NCBI RefSeq assembly: GCF_030063365.1
Contig: NZ_JASISY010000001.1
Location: 372,001 to 436,000, forward strand
Source of the DNA: Cryobacterium sp. PH29-G1
Lineage (GTDB): Bacteria > Actinomycetota > Actinomycetes > Actinomycetales > Microbacteriaceae
Direction of reading: 5' to 3'
Length of the DNA: 64,000 nt
Position numbers and translations under genes: made by a program. The notes beneath the pieces were generated by a model that was not told where the DNA came from, made no database searches, and saw only the letters and a list, made by a program, of their open reading frames with translations. Shown in pieces: positions 15,990 to 25,671 of the stretch; position 1 is the first letter of the stretch; every line of letters begins with the position of its first letter.

Positions 15990-18900
15990 ATGCATGACGA
16001 CAGCGCCCTCGTCGAGACTCGACTGAACCGGTTTCTGCGCGAGCGGTTGCAGCCGGCACTCTACCGGGCCAAAGTGCCGCTCATGGTCACCGTCTGGGAG
16101 AGCCCGGGGGAGCCGGTCTCGTTCGCCGAGGCGGTCACGCATTCGTTTGTACCGTTCGTGGTGGGCGAACCGTGGGGCCGGCCGTGGGGCACGGTGTGGT
16201 TTCATCTCACCGGAACGGTTCCCGCAGACTGGCGCGGCAGCGCGGACACCCGCATCGAGGTCGTCATCGATCTCGGTTTCACCAGCGCCGTACCCGGGTT
16301 TCAAGCCGAAGGCACCGCGTACCGCCCCGACGGCCACCTCATCAAGGGTGTGGAATCGCTTAACCGCACCGTGCCGGTGACCGGCGACACCGTTGACCTC
16401 TATCTGGAAGCCGCGGCTAACCCCAATATTGCCGCTGACTTCAGCTTCACCCCCACCCTCCTGGGCGACCTCACGACGGCTGGCAGCACGCCGCTCTACT
16501 CGTTGCGCCAAGCGGATGTCGCCCAGCGCGACACACCGGTATGGCAGCTTGTGCAGGACCTGTTCACCCTCGACGGCCTGCGTCGGGAGCTGCCCATCGA
16601 CGCACCGCGACGGGCGAATATTCTGCGCGCCCTCGAAAACTGCCTCGATGTGCTCGACCCGAATGACGTGGGCGCAACAGCTGCGGCCGGGCGGGCGACC
16701 CTCGCCGCCGTGCTGGCGAGCCCGGCAAACGCCAGTGCCCACCACGTGCACGCGGTGGGACACGCACACATCGACAGCGCCTGGCTTTGGCCGGTGCGGG
16801 AGACCGTGCGCAAGGTAGCACGCACCTTTTCCAACGTGCTGGATCTGATCGACCGATATCCGGACTTTGTGTTCGCGGCCTCGTCGGCGCAGCAATACGC
16901 CTGGCTGCAGCAGTTCTACCCGGAGCTTTTTCAGCGGGTGCGTCGGGCCGTCGCGTCCGGTAACTTCGTTCCGGTGGGTGGCATGTGGGTGGAATCCGAC
17001 ACGAACATGCCCGGCGGGGAGGCCCTCGCCCGACAATTCGTGACCGGCAAGGCGTTCTTTCAGCGCGAATTCGGGGTGGAACCGCTCGAGGTCTGGCTGC
17101 CCGATTCGTTTGGCTACTCGGCGGCTCTGCCGCAGATCGTGCGGGCGGCCGGCAGCCGCTGGTTTCTCACCCAAAAGCTGTCCTGGAACGACACGAACGT
17201 TTTTCCGCACCACAGTTTTCTCTGGGAGGGCCTCGACGGCAGTCGAATCTTCACGCATTTTCCGCCGGTCGCCGACTACAACGCGCAGCTGTCCGGGCTC
17301 GAACTGGCCCGGGCCGAGCGTCTGTTCGCGGAGAAGGGCGCGGCGAATACCTCCCTCGTGCCGTTCGGTTGGGGCGACGGCGGTGGCGGACCGACCGAGG
17401 AGATGATCGCGGCCGCGCACCGCACCGCCTCGCTCGAGGGATCTCCGACGGTGGAGTTGTCCAGCCCCCGCGCGTTTTTCGAGGCGGCGGAGGCCGAGTA
17501 TGCCGTGCCGCCGGTGTGGTCGGGCGAGCTCTACCTGGAATTTCATCGCGGCACGCTCACCTCGCAGGCTCGCACCAAACAGGGCAACCGGCGCAGCGAA
17601 CACCTGCTGCGGCAAGCCGAGCTGTGGGCGACGACGGCCGCGGTTCGGGTGGGGGCGGAGTATCCGCGCCGGCAACTTGAACAGGCCTGGCAGACCGTGC
17701 TGCTGCAGCAATTCCACGACATTCTTCCGGGATCGTCGATCGCCTGGGTACACCAGCAGGCGGAGCGCGAGTATGCGCGGGTTGCCGCCGAGCTCGAGGG
17801 CCTGATCGCGGCATCCGTTCGAGCGCTGTGCGGGGCGGGTGACGGCGCGATCGTGCTCAACGCCGGACCGTATGACCGTGCCGGCGTGCCCGCGCTCGGT
17901 GGAAGCCTGCCCCGGGTTGACCTGGTGGGGCCACCCGTCACAGCGACGCTCACCCCAACCGCCGACGGCTGGCTGCTGTCGAACCGGCACGTGCGAGTGG
18001 CAATAGACACCGACGGCCTGTTCTGCTCGGTCTACGATCGCAGCGCCGAGCGGGAGGTCGTGCCGCCCGGCAGCCGGGCCAACCTGCTCACCCTGCACCG
18101 GGACACCCCCACCCAGTGGGATGCCTGGGACATCGACACCCCGCACGCCCGACTCTTCGACGCGCTCACCGCTGCCGAATCGGTCGAACCATTGGCCGCT
18201 GACGAGTTGCCTTCGGGGTCGGTCGGCCTGCGCATTATCCGTCGGTTCGGTGCGTCCCGGATCAGTGAAGACGTCATTCTTGCGGGGGACTCTGTCGCGA
18301 TCGATCTGCTGTTCAGCATCGACTGGCAGGAACAACAGAAACTGTTACGGCTAAATTTCCCGCTCGACCTGCAGTCCGATCGCGCCGCGTCCGAAATTCA
18401 ATTCGGTCATATATTCCGTTCGACGCATACGAATACCTCGTGGGATGCTGCCCGCTATGAAACGGTCGCCCACCGCTGGGTGCACGTCGGCGAACCCGGC
18501 TTCGGAGTGGCCGTCGCGAACGATTCCACCTACGGTCATGCCATCACCCGCACCGCATTCGCCGCGATCGGTCGGGTAGGCACCACCGTCTCGCTGTCCC
18601 TGCTGCGCGCCCCGCTCTATCCCGATCCGACCGCAGATCAGGGGCGGCACGAACTGCGCGTGGCGTTGCTCGTCGGAGCCGCCATTCCCGATGCGGTCGA
18701 TGCGGGGTATCGACTGAACCTGCCCCTGCGCACCGTGACCGGCGTGGGTGCGGTGCCGATCGACCCACTGTTCACGGTCGACAATCCGGCGGTCGTGATC
18801 GAGGCCGTCAAACTCGCCGAAGACGGTAGCGGTGATGTCATCGTGCGGCTCTACGAAGCGCACGGCACCCGGGCCCGGGCCCGGGTCATCCGCTCGTTTC

Positions 18901-19085
18901 CGGCGGGTGCGGCCTACGACACCGACCTGCTCGAGCGTCGGAGCACGGTATCGGCCGAACGTGACGCCGAGAACGCTGGCGACGCTGAGAATGGTGACGA
19001 CGCCCATGGCAACGCCGCGCTCCTGCTCGAACTGCGTCCGTTCCAGCTGGTGACGCTGCGCTACCCCCGCACCCCGACGGCCTAG
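15990..19085 (+). CDS. Alpha-mannosidase, glycoside hydrolase family 38
   Basis: 1031-aa cytosolic GH38 enzyme predicted to remove terminal alpha-mannose. The zinc site and family signature GHAHIDSAWLWP is near residue 257. The nucleophile Asp is in LPDSFGYSAALPQI near residue 372. GGMWVESDTNMPGGEAL and WGDGGGGP are further conserved blocks, and a long beta-sandwich C-terminus follows. No signal peptide is present, so it acts inside the cell. TAAGAT lies exactly 6 nt before the ATG, indicating a leaderless mRNA. A short insert rich in Asn, Asp and Ala (AENAGDAENGDDAHGNA) lies near the C-terminus. The stop overlaps the convergent ABC exporter gene by 4 bp. Confidence 0.92.
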   Translation: MHDDSALVETRLNRFLRERLQPALYRAKVPLMVTVWESPGEPVSFAEAVTHSFVPFVVGEPWGRPWGTVWFHLTGTVPADWRGSADTRIEVVIDLGFTSAVPGFQAEGTAYRPDGHLIKGVESLNRTVPVTGDTVDLYLEAAANPNIAADFSFTPTLLGDLTTAGSTPLYSLRQADVAQRDTPVWQLVQDLFTLDGLRRELPIDAPRRANILRALENCLDVLDPNDVGATAAAGRATLAAVLASPANASAHHVHAVGHAHIDSAWLWPVRETVRKVARTFSNVLDLIDRYPDFVFAASSAQQYAWLQQFYPELFQRVRRAVASGNFVPVGGMWVESDTNMPGGEALARQFVTGKAFFQREFGVEPLEVWLPDSFGYSAALPQIVRAAGSRWFLTQKLSWNDTNVFPHHSFLWEGLDGSRIFTHFPPVADYNAQLSGLELARAERLFAEKGAANTSLVPFGWGDGGGGPTEEMIAAAHRTASLEGSPTVELSSPRAFFEAAEAEYAVPPVWSGELYLEFHRGTLTSQARTKQGNRRSEHLLRQAELWATTAAVRVGAEYPRRQLEQAWQTVLLQQFHDILPGSSIAWVHQQAEREYARVAAELEGLIAASVRALCGAGDGAIVLNAGPYDRAGVPALGGSLPRVDLVGPPVTATLTPTADGWLLSNRHVRVAIDTDGLFCSVYDRSAEREVVPPGSRANLLTLHRDTPTQWDAWDIDTPHARLFDALTAAESVEPLAADELPSGSVGLRIIRRFGASRISEDVILAGDSVAIDLLFSIDWQEQQKLLRLNFPLDLQSDRAASEIQFGHIFRSTHTNTSWDAARYETVAHRWVHVGEPGFGVAVANDSTYGHAITRTAFAAIGRVGTTVSLSLLRAPLYPDPTADQGRHELRVALLVGAAIPDAVDAGYRLNLPLRTVTGVGAVPIDPLFTVDNPAVVIEAVKLAEDGSGDVIVRLYEAHGTRARARVIRSFPAGAAYDTDLLERRSTVSAERDAENAGDAENGDDAHGNAALLLELRPFQLVTLRYPRTPTA

Positions 19086-21052
19086 ACGAGCAGCTGGTGC
19101 TTGGCGAGGTCGCGGTAGAGCGGCGTCGACACCACGAGCTCGGAGTGCGTGCCCACGCCAACGACCTGGCCGTGGTCGAGCACCACGATCTGGTCGGAAT
19201 CCACCACGGTCGACAGCCGGTGCGCAATGACGATGAGCGTGCGGTCGGCCGCGACGGCATCGATGGCCTCGCGCATCATCTGCTCGTTCTTGCCGTCGAG
19301 ACTCGACGTGGACTCGTCGAGCAGCAGAATCGGCGGAGCCGCGAGCAGCGCCCGCGCGATCGCGAGCCGCTGGCGTTCGCCGCCCGAGAGTTTGACGCCG
19401 GATTCGCCGACCGCGGCGCCGAGACCGGCCGGATCGCGGTCGAGCACCTCGCCTAGATTGACCGCGTGCAGCACCTTGATGCACTCGTCGTCGGTGGCAT
19501 CGGGCGTGGCGAGGGTGAGGTTGTCGCGCAGCGACCCGGCGAGAACCGGCGCATCCTGTTCGACGTACCCGATCTGGGCACGCAGCGCGATGCGGTCCAA
19601 CGAACGGATGTCCAACCCGCCCAGTCTCACCGTGCCGGCGTCGACGTCATAGAACCGTTCGATCAAGGCGAGGATCGTGCTCTTGCCGGCGCCGCTGGGC
19701 CCGACCAGCGCGGTGCGCAGACCGCGCGGGGCGTTGAAGGAAACCCCGCTGAGCACCGGACGGGGCTCCGTGGCGTCGGCGGAGTCATCGGCGGGAGAGT
19801 CCTCGGAAGCGGAGTCATCGGCGATGAATTTCGCAGCGTGGGCAGCGTCGGCGCCGGCACTCGCGACGTCTTCGGCCGGTGCGCCGGCATAGCCGAAGTG
19901 CACGTTCTCGAAGCTGATTGCGGCGGCCTCGGGGTTGACCTTCTCGTTGGCGGCACCCACCGTCATGGCCAGCGGTGCGATATCGCGGTCGAACTGGTCT
20001 TCGGTGGGCAGATCGATGATCTCCTGAATGCGGCCGAGCGCCCCGAGCGCCGAGTTCACCGAGGTAATCGCTCCGAAGAACTGGCCGAGGGGCATGATCA
20101 TGAGAAACAGAAACAGAATGAACGCGACCAGGTTGGCCACGGTGATGGCTTCGCTGGCCACACGAAAACCGCCGACACCGAGTACCACCAGAAATGACAC
20201 CTGCATGGCGATGCCGGCGATCGGTACGACGAGGGCGCTGATCTTGGCGACCTTGATGCCCATCCGCCAGGCGCCGCGAGCGTCTTCTTCGATCACAGAC
20301 GTCTCGCGTGCGGTCGCGTTGGAGGCGCGCACGGTGCGGATCGCGCTGATGGCACGTTCCACGCTCGCGGCGAGGTCGCCGACCTTGGCCTGGGCGGCCT
20401 GGCTGGCCGTGCGGATGCGTCGGGACAGCAGCGTGACGGTGACCACCGACACCGCGATCACGAGTACGGTCAGCCCGAGCAACACCGGGTCGATCACGAG
20501 CATAGCCACGAGCGCGCCGAGGAAGGTGAGCGATCCGCCGATCGCTTCAACCAGACCCTGGGTGAGCACCGCGCGCAGCAGCGTGGTATCGCTGCCGACG
20601 CGGGAAACGAGGTCGCCGGTGCGACGGGCGTCGAACTCGCTGATCGGCAGCCGGAGCAAGCGTTCGACCAGTTTGCGGCGGCTGGAGAGCACAACACCCT
20701 CGCCGGTGCGCTGCAGCAAATAGTGCTGGTATCCGCTGATCAGACCCGACACCACCACGAGGGCAATCAGCAGGCCAACGAGGGAACCGAGCGGTTTGTC
20801 GTTCTGCACGATGGTGATGACCTGGCTCACGAGCAACGGCTGGGCCAGGCTCGCCGCCGCGCCGAGCACGCTCAGCACAATGACCACGGCGAGTACCTTC
20901 TTGTGCTCAAGCAGGTAAGGCAGCAGCTGGCTGAACCGCGCTCTCGGTCCGGTGGGGGCGGGGCGGCCGCGCCGGCCAACACGCGGCGGCTTGATCGCCG
21001 TTGGGGTCGGGGACACAGTGGAACTTTCAGGCGCACGAGGAACGGTAGTCAC
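19082..21052 (-). CDS. ABC exporter with fused membrane and ATPase domains
   Basis: 656-aa half-transporter of the MsbA/LmrA type. Six transmembrane helices lie within about residues 45-330. The ATPase domain has Walker A GPSGAGKST near residue 452, signature LSGGERQ, Walker B ILLLDEST and a switch His (IVIAHRLS). Residues 390-432, between the first ATPase strand and Walker A, form an unusual Ala/Asp/Ser/Glu-rich insert (see findings). The first 40 residues are Pro/Arg-rich. The GTG start follows TAAGAT at exactly 6 nt (leaderless). No neighbour indicates a substrate; it probably exports a drug, lipid or peptide as a homodimer. Confidence 0.9.
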   Translation of the reverse strand: MTTVPRAPESSTVSPTPTAIKPPRVGRRGRPAPTGPRARFSQLLPYLLEHKKVLAVVIVLSVLGAAASLAQPLLVSQVITIVQNDKPLGSLVGLLIALVVVSGLISGYQHYLLQRTGEGVVLSSRRKLVERLLRLPISEFDARRTGDLVSRVGSDTTLLRAVLTQGLVEAIGGSLTFLGALVAMLVIDPVLLGLTVLVIAVSVVTVTLLSRRIRTASQAAQAKVGDLAASVERAISAIRTVRASNATARETSVIEEDARGAWRMGIKVAKISALVVPIAGIAMQVSFLVVLGVGGFRVASEAITVANLVAFILFLFLMIMPLGQFFGAITSVNSALGALGRIQEIIDLPTEDQFDRDIAPLAMTVGAANEKVNPEAAAISFENVHFGYAGAPAEDVASAGADAAHAAKFIADDSASEDSPADDSADATEPRPVLSGVSFNAPRGLRTALVGPSGAGKSTILALIERFYDVDAGTVRLGGLDIRSLDRIALRAQIGYVEQDAPVLAGSLRDNLTLATPDATDDECIKVLHAVNLGEVLDRDPAGLGAAVGESGVKLSGGERQRLAIARALLAAPPILLLDESTSSLDGKNEQMMREAIDAVAADRTLIVIAHRLSTVVDSDQIVVLDHGQVVGVGTHSELVVSTPLYRDLAKHQLLV

Positions 21053-21120
21053 TCATAAATCTTAACCGTCGCAGATGCGAACAATGCCCATTGTCACGGT
21101 TCGGTCTACAGTGGGCCACT

Positions 21121-22047
21121 GTGCCAGAGACTGTCATTGTCACCCAGAATCTCGTGAAGAGATACCAGAATTTCGTCGCCGTCGACGGTATTGATTTCGA
21201 GGTGGCGGCGGGGGAGTCCTTCGGCCTGCTCGGCCCCAACGGGGCCGGCAAATCTACGACGATGCGCATGATCGGCGCGGTCTCCACCCGCACGAGCGGT
21301 GATCTCAGCGTGCTCGGCCTCGACCCCGATCGGTACGGTCCCGAGATTCGGGCGCAGCTCGGCGTCGTGCCGCAGGAGAACAATCTCGACCTCGAACTGA
21401 AGGTTCGGGAGAACCTGCTGGTGTACGGCCGGTACTTTGGTCTGCCGCGTGCCCGGGTGGCCCGCCGCGCCGATGAGCTGCTCGAGTTCGCCCAGCTCGA
21501 AGACAAAGCCACCGCCAAGGTCGATGACCTCTCCGGCGGGATGAAACGCCGGCTCACCATCGCGCGGGCTCTCATCAATGACCCGCGCCTGCTGCTTCTC
21601 GACGAGCCGACGACCGGCCTCGACCCGCAGGCACGCCACATACTCTGGGACCGCTTGTTCCGCCTCAAGGAGCAGGGCACGACGCTGCTGTTGACCACGC
21701 ACTACATGGACGAAGCCGAACAGCTCTGCGACCGCCTCGTTGTCATCGACCAGGGTCGCATTATGGCCGAGGGCTCACCGGCCGAGCTCATCCGGCGGTA
21801 TTCCTCCCGCGAGGTGCTCGAGGTGCGGTTCGGCTCCACCCAGAACGCCGAGGCGGCCGGGCGCCTTCACGGTTACGGCGAACGGATCGACGTTTTGCCC
21901 GACCGCATTCTGGTCTACAGCACGAGCGGCGAGAAGGAATTAGAGCGGATGACCGCGGCCGGCCTCCGCCCGATCACGAGCCTGGTGCGACGATCCAGCC
22001 TGGAAGACGTGTTCCTGCGCCTCACCGGCAGAAACCTGATCGAATGA
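21121..22047 (+). CDS. ABC-2 type exporter, ATP-binding subunit (DrrA/NodI-like)
   Basis: 308 aa: GPNGAGKSTTMRM (Walker A), LSGGMKRRL (signature), LLLLDEPTTGLDP (Walker B) and TTHYMDEAEQLCDR (switch His). It ends with the C-terminal domain typical of DrrA/NodI drug or oligosaccharide exporters. The GTG at 21121 is preceded at 8 nt by TACAGT, a possible -10 box, so the message is nearly leaderless; an upstream in-frame TTG at 21091 lacks support. It forms an operon with two ABC-2 permeases by 4-bp overlaps. Confidence 0.88.
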   Translation: MPETVIVTQNLVKRYQNFVAVDGIDFEVAAGESFGLLGPNGAGKSTTMRMIGAVSTRTSGDLSVLGLDPDRYGPEIRAQLGVVPQENNLDLELKVRENLLVYGRYFGLPRARVARRADELLEFAQLEDKATAKVDDLSGGMKRRLTIARALINDPRLLLLDEPTTGLDPQARHILWDRLFRLKEQGTTLLLTTHYMDEAEQLCDRLVVIDQGRIMAEGSPAELIRRYSSREVLEVRFGSTQNAEAAGRLHGYGERIDVLPDRILVYSTSGEKELERMTAAGLRPITSLVRRSSLEDVFLRLTGRNLIE

Positions 22048-22901
22048 GCAGCCGGGAAGAGAGCGAGCGCATCCACTCGGCGGCGCTCGCCTCCGCCGTT
22101 GCGGCCGCGGCGCGCACCCGCCGCTACGGCTCCTGGTACGTGGCCGAGCACCGGTTTCGGGTCATGGGCACGTATGCGCAGACCGTGCTGTTCACCGCGA
22201 TCGGCAGCCCGCTCGTCTACCTCTACGCGATGGGGGTGGGCCTGGCCAGCCTCGTCGACGGCAACGTCGGCGCGAACGCCCTCACCGGGGTGAGCTACCT
22301 CGTATTCCTGGCACCGGCGCTGCTCGCGAGCAGCGCGATCGCGGTCGCCTCCGAAGAATTCACCTACCCGATCATGCTCGGACTTAAATGGAATCCGACC
22401 TTCTTCGGCATGAACGCGAGCGCCATCCAACCCGGCCAGGTCATCAACGGCCTCGTGATCTCCGTCGCGGCGCGCATGCTGCTCACCTGTGCCATCTACT
22501 ACGTGTTCATGCTGGTCTTCGGGGCGGTGCCCGGGGCGCTCGGCATCGTGGCCGTGCTGGTCGCGCTACTCACCGGGCTCTCCTTCGGTGTGCTCGTCAT
22601 GGCGTACACGATCACGCTCAAGGACGACACCGGCCAGCTCGCCATGGTGCAGCGCCTCATCGTTCTGCCGATGACGCTGTTCTCCGGCACGTTTTTTCCG
22701 CTGACCCTGCTGCCGCCCTACCTGCAGTGGATCGGCTGGATCTCACCACTCTGGCACGGTACCGAGCTCTCCCGCGTCTTCGCCTACGGAATGTCCGAGC
22801 CGCTCTGGCTGAGCCTGGTACACGTGCTCTATCTGACGGCACTCCTGGCCATCGGCTGGATCTGGTGCCGCCGCCTCACCGTCCGGCGGCTGAACAAATG
22901 A
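22044..22901 (+). CDS. ABC-2 type exporter permease (NodJ-like), first subunit
   Basis: 285 aa with six predicted membrane helices after an Ala-rich cytosolic N-terminus. The PMTLFSGTFFPLTLLPPYLQWI and SPLWHGTEL segments near the C-terminus are the hallmark of the NodJ/DrrB family. The ATG overlaps the ATPase stop (ATGA), and the gene overlaps the next permease the same way. It probably forms a heterodimeric channel with the following gene product. Confidence 0.87.
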   Translation: MSSREESERIHSAALASAVAAAARTRRYGSWYVAEHRFRVMGTYAQTVLFTAIGSPLVYLYAMGVGLASLVDGNVGANALTGVSYLVFLAPALLASSAIAVASEEFTYPIMLGLKWNPTFFGMNASAIQPGQVINGLVISVAARMLLTCAIYYVFMLVFGAVPGALGIVAVLVALLTGLSFGVLVMAYTITLKDDTGQLAMVQRLIVLPMTLFSGTFFPLTLLPPYLQWIGWISPLWHGTELSRVFAYGMSEPLWLSLVHVLYLTALLAIGWIWCRRLTVRRLNK

Positions 22902-23689
22902 CCGGCAGCATCGGCAGTCTCTATTCCGGCAACGCGCGCAGTGTGATGGCCCGCGGCTGGCGCGCAACACGCAGTACCAACTCGCTCGTCGTGCTCAGCG
23001 GTGTGGTGGAACCGATCTTCTACCTGCTGTCGATGGGACTGGGCCTCGGCACCCTGATCGGTCCGGTGCAAACGTCGGGCGGCGCGAGTGTGTCCTATGC
23101 GGCATTCATTGCGCCGGCCCTGCTGGCCGTCGCCGCCATGAACGGCGCGATCTACGACTCGACCTGGAACGTGTTCTTCAAGATGCAGTTCGCCAAACTC
23201 TATGAGGGCATGCTCGCGACCTCGCTCGGTCCGCTCGACGTGGCACTGGGCGAGATCTCGCTCGCTCTGCTGCGCGGGCTGCTCTACGCGAGTGGATTCA
23301 TGCTCGTCATGCAGATACTGGGCCTGAACCTCACCTGGTGGGCATTGCTCGCCCTGCCGGCCGTGCTGCTGATTGCGTTCGGTTTCGCGAGCGTCGGCAT
23401 GGCGGTCACGAGTTATCTGAAGACGTTCCAGCAGATGGACTGGATCAACTTCATGCTGCTGCCGATGTTTCTGTTCTCGGCCACGTTCTACCCGCTCAGC
23501 GTTTACCCGCAGGGCATCCAATATCTGATTCAGGCGCTGCCGCTCTGGCACGGTGTCGAGCTCGTGCGCGGCCTGACCACCGGCCAGGTCGACCCCGGGA
23601 TGCTCTGGCACGTTCTGTACTACGCGGTGATGATCGCGGTCGGCCTGGTCCTGACCACCCGCCGCCTGCGAGCCCTCCTCCTCGACTAG
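22898..23689 (+). CDS. ABC-2 type exporter permease (NodJ-like), second subunit
   Basis: 263 aa, a paralogue of the preceding permease: FLFSATFYPLSVYP and ALPLWHGVELVRGL repeat the family signature near the C-terminus, with about six membrane helices. The start ATG overlaps the stop of the first permease. It is the last gene of the three-gene exporter operon. The substrate is not indicated by any neighbour. Confidence 0.87.
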   Translation: MTGSIGSLYSGNARSVMARGWRATRSTNSLVVLSGVVEPIFYLLSMGLGLGTLIGPVQTSGGASVSYAAFIAPALLAVAAMNGAIYDSTWNVFFKMQFAKLYEGMLATSLGPLDVALGEISLALLRGLLYASGFMLVMQILGLNLTWWALLALPAVLLIAFGFASVGMAVTSYLKTFQQMDWINFMLLPMFLFSATFYPLSVYPQGIQYLIQALPLWHGVELVRGLTTGQVDPGMLWHVLYYAVMIAVGLVLTTRRLRALLLD

Positions 23690-23706
23690 CGGATGGCGGC
23701 GGCAGG

Positions 23707-23770
23707 GTTTCGCAGACTGACTCGCGCGGTCTCGAGACGCGCGTAAAGCGCGCGCCCTGACTGGCGAAAC
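23707..23770. terminator. Possible bidirectional terminator between convergent transporters
   Basis: GTTTCGCAG at 23707-23715 pairs, with one bulge, with CTGGCGAAAC at 23761-23770. The interior contains GCGCG-rich self-complementary stretches. It lies in the 106-bp gap between the ABC-2 operon and the convergent MHS transporter. Confidence 0.4.
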
Positions 23771-23795
23771 TTATACTTCGCCGGCCCATCGGCGG

Positions 23796-25148
23796 CTAGC
23801 GATGCAGGTCGAGGTCCTTTGTTTCGCGGCTGAGGATCAGCGCGATCAGGGTGACGACGGCCATTACCGCGAGGTAAATGCCGACCCAGAACGGGCTGCC
23901 CTCGCCGAGCGTCCAGAGCCAGATGGCGATGAACGGGGCGACGGCGGCACCGAGAATCGAGCTCATGTTGTAGGCGAACGCGGAACCGGTGTAGCGCACG
24001 CTGGTCGGGAACAGCTCGGGCAGCAGCGCGCCCATCGGGCCGAAGGTCATTCCCATGAGTGAAAAACCGACAATAAGAAACACCATCACTCCGACGAAGC
24101 CGGCGCCGAGCAGCGGCACGAACAGCAGACCGAACACAATAATGGCCAGCGTCACCACGATGAGCGTCTTGCGACGACCGTGCTTATCGGCCCACGGGCC
24201 GGAGGCGAGGGTGAAGATTCCGAAGAACACCACGCCGGCAATCATCATGAGAATGAAGTTGTTGTAGCTGAAGCCGAGTCCCGGAACCGCAGCATCCGTT
24301 GCGGCGCGGCCGTAGCCGAGCGTGAACGTGGTCATCAGGTAGAACAGCACGTAGGTGGCGAGCATGATGAACGTGCCGAGGATGAGTTCACGCCAGTTCG
24401 ATTTGAATACGGCGGCGAGCGGCAGCTTCTCGACCCGGTCGGACTTGACGACCTTGGTGAAGACCTCACTTTCGACCAGGCGCAGACGCACCCAGAGTCC
24501 GACGATAACCATCACAGCGGAGAACAGAAACGGGATGCGCCAGGCCCACTCGAGGAATGCCTCGGACGGGCGGGTCGGGTCGGTGGACGGCAGTGCGAGA
24601 GCGAGGCCGAGAAAGAGAGTGTTGGCGATGATGAAGCCGAGCGGGGCGCCGACCTGAGGGAAGGTGCCGTACCAGGCACGCTTGCCGACCGGGGCGTTTT
24701 CCGTCGCGACGAGTGCCGCGCCGCTCCACTCGCCGCCGAGGGCGAAGCCCTGGGCGAGGCGCAGGATGACGAGCATGAAGGGTGCCCACCAGCCGATCAT
24801 GTCGTAGGTCGGCAGCAGACCGATCAGGAAGGTCGCGATGCCCATCGTGAGCAACGCGCCGACCAGGGTGGCCTTGCGACCCTTGCGGTCGCCGAAGTGG
24901 CCGAAGAACAGCGCGCCGATCGGGCGGGCGACCATGGCGGCGCCGAAGACGGCGAAGGAGGCGAGCAGCGCGGTGGTCTCGTTGCCGGTGGGAAAGAACA
25001 GGTGCGGGAAGACCAGCACAGCCGCCGTGGCATAAACGTAGAAATCGTAGAACTCAATGGTCGTACCGATAAGGCTCGCCATGATGACGCGGCTTTTCGG
25101 GTTGAGTGGTGTGGTCGGCGTCGAAACGGACGCTGTGGCAGTAGACAT
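23796..25148 (-). CDS. Major facilitator superfamily transporter, metabolite:H+ symporter (MHS) family
   Basis: 450 aa with twelve predicted helices. The MHS family is indicated by TIEFYDFYVYATAAVL in helix 1, GHFGDRKGRKATL (the MFS loop 2-3 motif), RLAQGFALGGEWSGAAL in helix 4 and ADKHGRRKTL in loop 8-9. Relatives carry proline/betaine (ProP), shikimate or alpha-ketoglutarate, and the substrate is not decidable here. ATG 25148 starts a short Ser/Thr-rich tail before helix 1; a GGAGT lies about 12 nt upstream. An earlier in-frame start exists but adds Cys/Arg-rich, non-conserved residues. It is a single-gene unit. Confidence 0.88.
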   Translation of the reverse strand: MSTATASVSTPTTPLNPKSRVIMASLIGTTIEFYDFYVYATAAVLVFPHLFFPTGNETTALLASFAVFGAAMVARPIGALFFGHFGDRKGRKATLVGALLTMGIATFLIGLLPTYDMIGWWAPFMLVILRLAQGFALGGEWSGAALVATENAPVGKRAWYGTFPQVGAPLGFIIANTLFLGLALALPSTDPTRPSEAFLEWAWRIPFLFSAVMVIVGLWVRLRLVESEVFTKVVKSDRVEKLPLAAVFKSNWRELILGTFIMLATYVLFYLMTTFTLGYGRAATDAAVPGLGFSYNNFILMMIAGVVFFGIFTLASGPWADKHGRRKTLIVVTLAIIVFGLLFVPLLGAGFVGVMVFLIVGFSLMGMTFGPMGALLPELFPTSVRYTGSAFAYNMSSILGAAVAPFIAIWLWTLGEGSPFWVGIYLAVMAVVTLIALILSRETKDLDLHR

Positions 25149-25305
25149 GGGGGTGAAACACTCCGGTTGGGATGGCGGGGCGCCGACGCAGCCCGCATGT
25201 CGTTCAGACATCCCGCGGCAGCGCTCAAGCACGAATGGTGGTGTGGCCGCGTTTTAGAGGTCACTAAAGACTTTACCCCCGTGGTTTCCGGCGATCGCCG
25301 CCCGG

Positions 25306-25662
25306 CTACTTCCAGAGCACCGCAATGGCCACGTTTGCGAGGGTCAGGGCGCCGATGGCCCAGAGCACGAGCGACGACACGCTCGGCTTCTTGCGGTTCA
25401 CGATCACGAGCACGGTGATCACGATAAGTACGAGCAGCTTGACGCCGATCTTGGCGTTGTCGATGTGGCCGAGCGCGCCCATCTCAATGATGCCAACGAG
25501 CAGCAGTCCGGTGACCAGCTGGGTCAGCGCACCGTGGAACATCGCGGCAACGATCGTGCCTTTGCCGGCAATGATCGGCTTGATCTGCACGAGAAAGCCG
25601 CCGAGCAGTGAGGCCAGGCCGACGAAGTGCAGAATGAGCAGAATATTGCGTAAAAGGTCCAT
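25306..25662 (-). CDS. Small integral membrane protein, four helices
   Basis: 118 aa with four predicted helices at about residues 5-28, 38-62, 70-88 and 96-115, and the conserved look of an actinobacterial membrane-protein family without known function. TAGGCT (25669-25674) ends exactly 6 nt before the ATG, so it seems to have its own leaderless promoter. That -10 box overlaps the TAG stop codon of ribH. It may also be read as the last gene of the riboflavin operon. Confidence 0.75.
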   Translation of the reverse strand: MDLLRNILLILHFVGLASLLGGFLVQIKPIIAGKGTIVAAMFHGALTQLVTGLLLVGIIEMGALGHIDNAKIGVKLLVLIVITVLVIVNRKKPSVSSLVLWAIGALTLANVAIAVLWK

Positions 25663-25671
25663 GCGCTCAGC

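Noticed and set aside
15876-18335. 819-residue antisense open frame over the alpha-mannosidase gene
   Set aside because: The GH38 motifs and leaderless promoter support the plus strand only.
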